Positions 8,395-12,999 of a stretch of 12,999 nucleotides of DNA are shown here, piece by piece (position 1 is the stretch's first letter; each line of letters starts with the position of its first letter). The notes under the pieces were generated by a model. That model had not been told where the DNA came from. It worked only from the letters and a program-made list of their open reading frames with translations, and did not search any database. The position numbers and the translations under genes are program-made. Source of the DNA: Pseudomonadota bacterium (lineage in GTDB: Bacteria; Pseudomonadota; Gammaproteobacteria; Xanthomonadales; Xanthomonadaceae); NCBI GenBank assembly GCA_023386795.1, contig JAEWJB010000074.1, forward strand, positions 1 to 12,999. Direction: 5' to 3'.

Positions 8395-9063
8395 ATGTAC
8401 AAACTTGCGCTACTCGTAAGCACGGTTTCTACCACGAACCTATTTCGCAGCGCAGTTCTCGGTGCGTTCGGAGCGTCGCATCACACGAACTTCTTGATAT
8501 GTAGCGGCTTCTTTCATGAGCGGACAAATGGGAAGGGGCCGTTCTATGCTTCAAAAGCCTTTGCTGGCGCGAGAACGATGTTTCCGATTGGAAGCTCCAT
8601 CACCACGGTTGGCGCATATAACCCCGGCTGTGTGGAGTACGTGGACTTCGTTAACTCACTTCGCGGAACATTGAAGACCAGCAGTGGCGGTCCGCTCCGT
8701 GTAAGAGCGCGCTATGCCCAACAAAAATGGAAGAACAAGTGGCATGCGAAAATCTTCATTGCCGCTGAGAAACGAGTGCCGCGTTTTGCAGTTATCGGCA
8801 GTAGCAATCTCACTCGTGCCGCATTCGGTCCTGCTCCAGTCAACAATGAGTCCGATGTGATCATCTGGGATGACTCACATGCCCCCACTCGTGCGGTGGC
8901 AGACACCGCTCTGAAAGAGTTGGGTGATCTTACGCCTCGCGCACAGAGCCCTCACATCATCATAGCCAGCTATGACCAAACAGATTCGCGGAACACCACA
9001 GTGGCGCCCATGGATCTCAGGCTCGTTAAGCTCTGGAGGGACGTTGCCGCGGCCACGCGGTAG
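8395..9063 (+). CDS. Cassette 4: phospholipase D-like putative nuclease
   Basis: A 222-aa protein with a single PLD-superfamily active-site block. H117 and K119 in KWHAKIFIAAEK form the H-x-K part. After a short hairpin follows VIGSSNLTRAAFG (S136, S137, N138), then an N-x-E at 150-152 and a DVIIW strand, the arrangement of PLD-type endonucleases and of PLD domains in restriction and helicase proteins. Such enzymes act as dimers, sharing two active sites, and cleave phosphodiester bonds through a phosphohistidine. The N-terminal half (VSTTNLF..AVLGAFG, FLICSGFF, FYASKAF) looks like the companion strand-helix layer that resembles a degenerate first repeat. There is no signal peptide, so it acts in the cytoplasm. 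It starts at ATG four bases after the attC core, with only a weak AGG upstream. DNA cleavage, possibly in defence, is inferred; a lipase role is unlikely. Confidence 0.75.
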   Translation: MYKLALLVSTVSTTNLFRSAVLGAFGASHHTNFLICSGFFHERTNGKGPFYASKAFAGARTMFPIGSSITTVGAYNPGCVEYVDFVNSLRGTLKTSSGGPLRVRARYAQQKWKNKWHAKIFIAAEKRVPRFAVIGSSNLTRAAFGPAPVNNESDVIIWDDSHAPTRAVADTALKELGDLTPRAQSPHIIIASYDQTDSRNTTVAPMDLRLVKLWRDVAAATR

Positions 9064-9066
9064 AGC

Positions 9067-9126
9067 GCCTAACAATTCATTCAAGCCGAACCCGCTTCGC
9101 TGGTCGGCTTAATTCAGGAGTTAGCG
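9067..9126 (+). repeat. attC site of cassette 4 (60 bp)
   Basis: The inverse core GCCTAAC (9067-9073) and core GTTAGCG (9120-9126) enclose AATTCATTCAAGCCGAACC and GGTCGGCTTAATTCAG. Where the sister sites read CAGGCGTTAG, this one reads CAGGAGTTAG. This creates a GGAG at 9117-9120, eight bases before the start codon of cassette 5, so the attC appears to supply the ribosome-binding site of the next gene. Confidence 0.85.
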
Positions 9127-9128
9127 AT

Positions 9129-9479
9129 ATGAAAGCCTCCTACCTGTTACTGAGTGCATTCTTCGCCTCACAGGCAACACTGGCTTGTGAACCGGACATC
9201 CCAAACACTTCAAAGATCCGCGGATCAAAGACTGTATTCTTGGGCACGGCCACCTCCTTTAACTTTACGCCAACATCCCTTGTTTCATCTGTTCTAGTGC
9301 AGCCACTGCAAGTTCTAAAGGGCGGCCCATTGCCCTCCGCAATTACCATATCTGGTTGCATACCCCCACTGAGCGAAAAGCAGCGAATGATAGTAGCAGT
9401 CCGCGGCAATCAGCCTTACGTGTATTCCGCAGCAGATTACGAGGCGAAGTTTAGGCAAGTTATAATTGAGCCGCGCTAA
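9129..9479 (+). CDS. Cassette 5: exported protein, possibly NTR/TIMP-like fold
   Basis: A 116-aa protein with an N-terminal signal peptide (MKASYLLLSAFFASQATLA). Cleavage probably falls just before or near C20. The preceding T-L-A does not match a canonical lipobox, so a lipoprotein is possible but less likely. The mature part has a second cysteine at about residue 77 (TISGCIPPL). The pattern C-x-P, VFLGTATSF, VQPLQVLKGGPLP, ITISGC, RMIVAVRGNQPYVY resembles small secreted beta-barrel proteins of the netrin/TIMP-like group found in many Proteobacteria. That assignment is tentative. The product is therefore periplasmic or secreted, with a likely disulfide. GGAG within the upstream attC serves as the ribosome-binding site. 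The TAA stop overlaps its own attC core. Confidence 0.7.
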   Translation: MKASYLLLSAFFASQATLACEPDIPNTSKIRGSKTVFLGTATSFNFTPTSLVSSVLVQPLQVLKGGPLPSAITISGCIPPLSEKQRMIVAVRGNQPYVYSAADYEAKFRQVIIEPR

Positions 9480-9533
9480 CAATTCATTCAAGCCGACGCC
9501 GCTCCGCGGCGCGGCTTAATTCAAGCGTTAGCC
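9474..9533 (+). repeat. attC site of cassette 5 (60 bp)
   Basis: The inverse core CGCTAAC (9474-9480) contains the stop codon of the cassette gene, and the core is GTTAGCC (9527-9533). The body AATTCATTCAAGCCGACGCCGC with GCGGCGCGGCTTAATTCAAGC folds into a hairpin whose tip is GC-only. It belongs to the same 60-bp family as the sites of cassettes 3 and 4. Confidence 0.85.
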
Positions 9534-9547
9534 GTCAGGAGCGATCG

Positions 9548-9976
9548 GTGACAGACATTCAGGACGAAGTTGCGCGCATGGCCTCATGCGCAGTCGATGC
9601 CCTCCACGGCCACCCCGCAGGCGCCTTAGATTTCTCGCGCAAGAGCCTTGAAGTCATTGAGGCAGCCCTAGCGGAGGCGGCGCCATATCATTCCGAGATC
9701 CCAAGGGATCAATCGAATACCTTGGTGCAACAGCTCGGTTGCTACGTCCTTGAGGTGGCGAGGCGCGAGTTCGGGGGGCGCTACCTATGGCACAACGAGC
9801 TTCAGCAGCCGGCCTTGGTGGCCGGCGAGCCGCAAGTGCATGTCACCATGGTGACCTGGAGCAAAGTACAAGGTCGTCTGGCTGGCGACGAGGCAGACAA
9901 CATTTCGTTCTTTTATTCTGGCTTTGCTGAGCGTGTTACTAATGCACAAGCCGGCACACATGTGCTCTACGTGTAG
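9548..9976 (+). CDS. Cassette 6: soluble protein of unknown function (142 aa)
   Basis: The 142-aa product starts at GTG with AGGAG at 9537-9541, an ideal distance upstream and located in the cassette, not in the attC. There is no signal peptide or membrane helix. The N-terminal third is an acidic helical stretch (VARMASCAVDALHG, LEVIEAALAEAAPYH). The middle has LGCYVLEVARREFGGRYLWH, followed by strand-like segments (PQVHVTMVTWSKVQGRL, ISFFYSGFAERV). The middle helix plus Gly-Gly-x-Y/W pattern occurs in uncharacterised small proteins often found in immunity or polymorphic-toxin neighbourhoods. I cannot name a family with confidence. The TAG stop precedes the attC inverse core by one base. Confidence 0.7.
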   Translation: MTDIQDEVARMASCAVDALHGHPAGALDFSRKSLEVIEAALAEAAPYHSEIPRDQSNTLVQQLGCYVLEVARREFGGRYLWHNELQQPALVAGEPQVHVTMVTWSKVQGRLAGDEADNISFFYSGFAERVTNAQAGTHVLYV

Positions 9977-9977
9977 C

Positions 9978-10037
9978 GGCTAACCACTCGTCCAAGCGGA
10001 CGCGCGTACCGCGCTCCGCTTAACTCCAGCGTTAGGC
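9978..10037 (+). repeat. attC site of cassette 6 (60 bp), last complete attC
   Basis: The inverse core GGCTAAC (9978-9984) and core GTTAGGC (10031-10037) flank CACTCGTCCAAGCGGACGCG and CGCGCTCCGCTTAACTCCAGC, with paired arms (AAGCGGA / TCCGCTT). The body sequence differs from the AATTCATTCAAGCC type but the length is the same. It is the last recognisable attC; the next cassette is broken off about 90 bp further on. Confidence 0.82.
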
Positions 10038-10124
10038 GTGTGGCTTCTTCTTTGGCTTGGCGCTCCCGCTTGCACCGGTCATTGCGCCGCCTGACACTTG
10101 GCAGGTCACCTCAACGGATGACCA
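10032..10124 (-). pseudogene. C-terminal tail of a reverse-oriented cassette 7 gene
   Basis: The minus strand has an open frame of 30 codons ending in a TAA inside the core of the last attC. It reads as a plausible C-terminus: SSVEVTCQVSGGA followed by the basic tail SGSAKPKKKPHA. Ending exactly at an attC core is what a cassette gene in reverse orientation would do. Upstream it meets the integrase remnant in a different frame near 10124, with no intervening start or attC. The rest of the gene and the attC of this cassette are therefore missing. Family unknown; a chance ORF is possible because it is short. Confidence 0.4.
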
Positions 10125-10452
10125 TCAGCTCGGCCGCGACCGCCTCGAACGTGTTGGCGGCCCGCTCCAGAGTCGTGGCCTTCTCCGCTTTGCGCTGCTC
10201 GCCGGGATCAATCCCCGCCGCGAGCAGCTTGCGGGCAGCAGCATGGCGCTCACGAACGCTCGCCAGACTCACCGCGGGGTAGGTACCCAGGGAGAGCGTA
10301 TTGCGCTTGCCGGAGATCGGGCGGCGGTAGTCCCAGCGTCACCACTTCGCCCCATCTGGACGCAGGAGCAGGTAGAGCCCTCCACCGTCTCGAAGCTTCT
10401 GCACAGTGGCTGTGGGCTTCGTTTTGCGGATGGCGGTATCAGTGAGAGGCAT
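10111..10452 (-). pseudogene. N-terminal remnant of a P4-type tyrosine integrase
   Basis: Translating from ATG at 10452 gives the hallmark N-terminus of DUF4102-type island integrases: LTDTAIRKTKPTATVQKLRD, then GGGLYLLLRPDGAKW, a stop, RWDYRRPISGKRNTLSLGTY, then PAVSLASVRERHAAARKLLA, AGIDP and NTFEAVAAEL. This is the arm-binding domain plus the beginning of the core-binding domain, about 105 of the usual 400 residues. The TGA at 10339-10341 replaces the second tryptophan of the conserved K-W-W, a one-base change from TGG. Similarity stops near 10126 and the frame ends at 10111-10113. The catalytic domain is absent. Position and orientation, next to tRNA-Lys and reading away from it, match an intact island integrase. 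It was overlooked by simple ORF calling because of the internal stop. Confidence 0.88.
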
Positions 10453-10454
10453 CG

Positions 10455-10503
10455 TGGCGGTAACTGGTGTGGCGGTAGGTGCAGTTACCGCCAGCTACCG
10501 CCA
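10455..10503. repeat. Candidate integrase arm-type sites, right end
   Basis: Four copies of the octamer TACCGCCA lie between the integrase remnant and the tRNA: two inverted (10455-10462, 10470-10477) and two direct (10486-10493, 10496-10503). Together they form a large inverted repeat, TGGCGGTAACTG / CAGTTACCGCCA. Copies at the opposite island end (6202-6220) make a role as integrase arm-binding sites likely. Because they abut the integrase start codon, they may also have let the integrase repress its own promoter. Confidence 0.6.
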
Positions 10504-10548
10504 GAAGATTTAGGATTGCAACGGATCATATAGGACGCAAGCGGACGC

Positions 10549-10591
10549 AAAAAAGGCCGAAACCCTTGTTTTTGTTTGGGTTATCGGCCTT
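10549..10591 (-). terminator. Rho-independent terminator downstream of tRNA-Lys
   Basis: On the minus strand AAGGCCGATAACCC pairs with GGGTTTCGGCCTT across a 12-nt A-rich loop, with one bulged T. The 3' arm runs directly into a six-T tract. It begins 26 bp past the end of tRNA-Lys and points the same way, so it should end the queE-queC-tRNA transcript. It lies inside the island boundary, so it was brought in by the element and not part of the original locus. Confidence 0.85.
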
Positions 10592-10612
10592 CATCGGACG
10601 ACTTAGGACTAA

Positions 10613-10630
10613 GAAATGGTGGGCCGTGAA
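10613..10630. repeat. Right attachment-site copy in the tRNA-Lys 3' end
   Basis: GAAATGGTGGGCCGTGAA covers the CCA end, acceptor-stem 3' strand and first T-stem bases of tRNA-Lys, plus four bases beyond. It is identical to 6120-6137. The tRNA is complete at this copy, so integration preserved its function. Confidence 0.85.
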
Positions 10631-10692
10631 GGATTCGAACCTTCGACCAAAAGATTAAAAGTCTTCTGCTCTACCGACTGAGCTAACGGCCC
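10617..10692 (-). tRNA. tRNA-Lys (anticodon UUU)
   Basis: The 76-nt minus-strand sequence begins GGGCCGTTAGCTCAGT and ends CACGGCCCACCA. It forms all four stems: a seven-pair acceptor stem (GGGCCGT/ACGGCCC), a D-arm with GCTCAGTCGGTAGAGC, an anticodon arm with loop CTTTTAA, and a T-arm with GGTTCGAATCC. The anticodon bases are at 10657-10659. CCA is encoded. It lies 69 bp downstream of queC on the same strand and may be cotranscribed with it. It served as the integration target of the island. Confidence 0.97.
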
Positions 10693-10761
10693 TTGCGCGC
10701 CCGGCCTTGCACCGGGGCGTGCATTCTACCCCAGCGGGCGCCGGGGGCGAAGTCCTGCAGT

Positions 10762-11430
10762 TCAGGCATACCGGGTCGGGTCGGGCACGCCGGCGTCGGC
10801 GAAACCCGCCGCGCGCAGGCGGCAAGCGTCGCAATGCCCGCACGCGCGGCCGTCCGCATCGGCCTGGTAGCACGACACCGTCAGGCCGAAATCCACGCCC
10901 AGGCGCACGCCCTCGCGCACGATGTCGGCCTTGCTCAGGAACTGCAGCGGCGCATGCACGCGCAGGCCCGCACCCTCCACGCCCGCCTTCGTGGCGAGGT
11001 TGGCCAGCGCCTGGAATGCGGCAATGAATTCCGGGCGGCAATCCGGGTAGCCGGAATAGTCCACGGCGTTGACGCCGCAGAAGATGTCGTTGGCGCCCAG
11101 CACCTCCGCCCAGCCCAGGGCCAGCGACAGCATGATGGTGTTGCGCGCCGGCACGTAGGTCGAGGGGATGCCCTCCCCGCCGGCTTCCGGCACGTCGATG
11201 GCGTCATCCGTCAGGGCCGAGCCGCCGATGCTGCGCAGGTCCACGTCCACCACCTTGTGCGCGACCACGCCCAGCGCCTGCGCCACGCGCGCGGCGGCGG
11301 CCAGTTCGGAGGTGTGTCGCTGGCCGTAGCGCACGCTCAGCGCATGCACGGCAAACCCCTGCTCCTGGGCGATGGCGATGACGGCGGCGGAGTCCATGCC
11401 ACCGGAAAGGAGGACGACGGCTTTCTTCAT
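10762..11430 (-). CDS. queC: 7-cyano-7-deazaguanine synthase QueC
   Basis: A 222-aa ATP-dependent enzyme that converts 7-carboxy-7-deazaguanine to preQ0 using ammonia, in the queuosine precursor pathway; it is cytoplasmic. The PP-loop SGGMDS is at residues 9-14, and YGQRH follows at about 35-39. YVPARNTIMLSLA and CGVNAVDYSGYPDCRPEF are highly conserved QueC segments. The structural zinc is held by C187, C197, C200 and C203 (CY..., CGHCDAC). Length is typical. The start matches the usual MKKAVVLLSGGMDS beginning, though the ribosome-binding site is weak. It follows queE by 62 bp on the same strand, so the two steps that make preQ0 from the QueD product are probably one operon. Confidence 0.97.
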   Translation of the reverse strand: MKKAVVLLSGGMDSAAVIAIAQEQGFAVHALSVRYGQRHTSELAAAARVAQALGVVAHKVVDVDLRSIGGSALTDDAIDVPEAGGEGIPSTYVPARNTIMLSLALGWAEVLGANDIFCGVNAVDYSGYPDCRPEFIAAFQALANLATKAGVEGAGLRVHAPLQFLSKADIVREGVRLGVDFGLTVSCYQADADGRACGHCDACRLRAAGFADAGVPDPTRYA

Positions 11431-11492
11431 GGGAAGACAGGTTTCGAGGGGGATGGGACAAGCCTACGCCAGCCCGGCGCAGGCCGCGCGGA

Positions 11493-12173
11493 TCAACGGC
11501 CGGGCTCGTCGTTCCACAGCAACTTGTGCAACTGCATCTGGAAACGCACCGGCAGGCGGTCGGCGACGATCCAGTCGGCCAGCTCGCGCGGGGTCACTTC
11601 GCTCTTGCTCGGCGAGAACCACACGGTGCATACGCGATCCAGGCCGCGCTCGCGCACGATCTCGCGAGCCCATTCGTAGTCGGCGCGGCTGCACAGCACG
11701 AACTTGATCTGGTCGCGCGCGGTGAGCAGCGCGAGATTCTCCCAGCGATTACGGTGCGCTTCGGCCGAGCCGGGCGTCTTGATGTCGACCACGCGGGAGA
11801 CCCGCGGATCGACCTCGGCCACGTCCAGCGCGCCGGAGGTTTCCAGCGAGACGTCCAACCCCGCATCGCAGAGGCGGCGCAGCAGGACGAGGCAGCGCTT
11901 TTGCGCCAGCGGCTCGCCACCGGTCACGCAGACGTGGCGCACGCCCTGGGCCAGGACGTGCTGGACGATGTCCTCGATATCCCACCACTCGCCGCCATGG
12001 AAGGCATAGGCGGTATCGCAGTACTGGCAACGCAGTGGGCAGCCGGTCAGGCGCACGAACACGGTCGGCCAGCCGGCAGTGTCGGCTTCGCCTTGCAGGG
12101 ACAGGAAAATCTCGGTGATCTTCAATCGCGGCAAGGGCGACTGGATGATCTCGCTGGGGACGGCGGCGTTCAT
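11493..12173 (-). CDS. queE: 7-carboxy-7-deazaguanine synthase QueE
   Basis: A 226-aa radical-SAM enzyme that contracts 6-carboxytetrahydropterin to 7-carboxy-7-deazaguanine, the step before QueC. The [4Fe-4S] cysteines are C45, C49 and C52 in GCPLRCQYCDT. The SAM-binding GGEP is at 85-88, after VCVTG. The N-terminal ITEIFLSLQGE is the standard QueE opening, with the substrate-contacting SLQGE. SLETSG and VDIKTPGS follow as in the family. The FHGGEWW stretch after the cluster is the short cluster-loop variant of proteobacterial QueE. It lies 46 bp downstream of cpoB and upstream of queC on the same strand. No strong Shine-Dalgarno is seen, so translational coupling or leaderless-like initiation is possible. 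Confidence 0.96.
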   Translation of the reverse strand: MNAAVPSEIIQSPLPRLKITEIFLSLQGEADTAGWPTVFVRLTGCPLRCQYCDTAYAFHGGEWWDIEDIVQHVLAQGVRHVCVTGGEPLAQKRCLVLLRRLCDAGLDVSLETSGALDVAEVDPRVSRVVDIKTPGSAEAHRNRWENLALLTARDQIKFVLCSRADYEWAREIVRERGLDRVCTVWFSPSKSEVTPRELADWIVADRLPVRFQMQLHKLLWNDEPGR

Positions 12174-12219
12174 GGCGGGGAATTATGCGCCCGCCCGGCA
12201 AAGGAGAACGCTAGGGGGA

Positions 12220-12999
12220 TCAGCGCAGGGCCTGGCCGATCTGGATCGAATGCAGCCGGTCCTGCGCCACGCGGGCGGCATCGGTACCGGGATAGCGGCT
12301 CACGACGTCCTGCAGGGTCTGCTCGGCGGCGCGGGCATCGCCTTCGCCGTACTGGGACAGGCCCAGCTTGAGCAGGCCGCCAGCGGCCTTGTCGTGGGTC
12401 GGATAACGCGCCAGCAGGTCGCGGAACTGCGCCTCGGCGAGCTTGAAATTGCGGGTGGCGTAATAGCTTTCGCCCAGCCAGTACAACGCGTTCGGGGTGT
12501 AGACGCCGTTCGGGTACAGCTCCAGGAAGCTCTGGAACAGCTGCGCGGAATCGTCGTACTTGCCGTTCTTCAGCGCATCGAAGGCCACGTTGTACGAGGT
12601 GCGCTCGTCGCCGCTGGCGGCGAGCGCGCCCGGATCGCCATGCACCGAGGGCGCACGCTCCTGGGTGGCGGCACTGGCCGGCTTGGCCGCAGCGGGCTTG
12701 CCCGCCGGCGCGGGCGCCGGGGTGTTGGCCGGCGGCAGCGGGGGCGTGGCGCCACCATTGCCTTCGAGCCGGTTCAAGCGATCGTCAAGGTCCAGGTACT
12801 GGTCCTTGCTGGTCTGCTTGAGCTGTTCGTTCTCGTGTTGCAACTGCTCGACCGTGGACTGGAGGTTCTGCACGGTGCTGCGCAGTTCCTGCAACTGGTT
12901 GAGCAGGTCCGTATTGGCCTGGCTGTTGTTGGCCTGCGCTTCGAGCACGGCCACGCGGTCGGCGAGGCTGGCCCGCTGCGCATGCACCGGCGCGGGGGG
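12220..12999 (-). CDS. cpoB: Cell division coordinator CpoB / YbgF (5' end outside window)
   Basis: 259 codons are visible; the frame stays open to the right edge, where APVHAQ looks like the end of a signal peptide, so only the signal sequence is probably missing. The mature protein begins with a coiled coil of heptads (LEAQANNSQANTDLLNQLQE, VEQLQHENEQLKQ), then a Pro/Ala linker, and ends in three TPR-like repeats (YNVAFDALKNGKYDDSAQLF, YWLGESYYATRNFKLAEAQF, LKLGLSQYGEGDARAAEQTL). This is the YbgF/CpoB layout: a periplasmic trimer that links the Tol-Pal system with peptidoglycan synthesis at the septum. In this group cpoB normally follows tolB and pal, which would lie just beyond the window. 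It is upstream of queE with a 46-bp gap, probably in one transcript. Confidence 0.93.
   Translation of the reverse strand, partial: PPAPVHAQRASLADRVAVLEAQANNSQANTDLLNQLQELRSTVQNLQSTVEQLQHENEQLKQTSKDQYLDLDDRLNRLEGNGGATPPLPPANTPAPAPAGKPAAAKPASAATQERAPSVHGDPGALAASGDERTSYNVAFDALKNGKYDDSAQLFQSFLELYPNGVYTPNALYWLGESYYATRNFKLAEAQFRDLLARYPTHDKAAGGLLKLGLSQYGEGDARAAEQTLQDVVSRYPGTDAARVAQDRLHSIQIGQALR

Larger units (their letters stand above)
6120..10630. mobile_element. Degenerate tRNA-Lys genomic island carrying an integron
   Basis: The region is bounded by perfect 18-bp direct repeats (6120-6137 and 10613-10630). The right copy spans the 3' end of tRNA-Lys; the left copy retains only that end. This is the geometry left by site-specific integration into a tRNA 3' end: intact tRNA, then the integrase gene, then cargo, then the duplicated tRNA tail. 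A P4-type integrase remnant lies directly next to the tRNA and reads away from it, as expected. TACCGCCA motifs occur just inside both ends. The cargo is one truncated integron with six complete cassettes. Because the integrase is both nonsense-mutated and truncated, the element cannot excise by itself. At about 4.5 kb it is probably the residue of a larger island. Confidence 0.82.

Noticed and set aside
10057..10533. 158-codon plus-strand frame near the right island end
   Set aside because: It is the antisense shadow of the integrase remnant, whose minus-strand translation matches the DUF4102 N-terminus.

Overview
The window is high-GC gammaproteobacterial chromosome, most likely from the Xanthomonadales (Xanthomonadaceae or Rhodanobacteraceae). 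This rests on a long TonB-dependent receptor with an ITVSARKRE box, a CbrA-like symporter-domain sensor, and the order cpoB-queE-queC-tRNA-Lys at the right end. The genus cannot be fixed from sequence alone.

Left flank (1-5900): the N-terminal half of a CbrA-type histidine kinase (minus), a TonB-dependent outer-membrane receptor (minus), a divergent GntP-family permease (plus), and a small convergent protein of unknown function (minus). These look like ordinary host genes for sensing and importing organic nutrients.

Middle (6120-10630): an accessory island of about 4.5 kb bounded by perfect 18-bp direct repeats. The right repeat is the 3' end of an intact tRNA-Lys(UUU) gene; the left repeat is a copy of that end. 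Next to the tRNA lies the first third of a P4-type tyrosine integrase (DUF4102 N-terminus), broken by an internal TGA and truncated. Copies of TACCGCCA occur just inside both ends, placed as integrase arm-type sites would be. The island holds a small integron: a truncated integron integrase (intI), an attI simple site with a plausible cassette promoter, six gene cassettes each ending in an attC site (two of about 88 bp, four of about 60 bp), and the tail of a seventh, reverse-oriented cassette gene fused to the integrase remnant. The cassettes encode a four-helix membrane protein, a 168-aa unknown, a possible orphan MbcA/ParS-like antitoxin, a phospholipase D-like putative nuclease, a secreted protein of possible NTR/TIMP-like fold, and a 142-aa unknown. 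They are visibly AT-richer than the flanks. Both recombinases are dead, so the array looks like a fixed relic of two nested mobile systems that could move only with enzymes supplied in trans.

Right flank (10617-12999): tRNA-Lys, then queC and queE (7-deazaguanine/queuosine pathway) and the 3' part of cpoB (Tol-Pal partner), all on the minus strand and probably one transcription unit ending in the tRNA and a strong terminator that lies inside the island.
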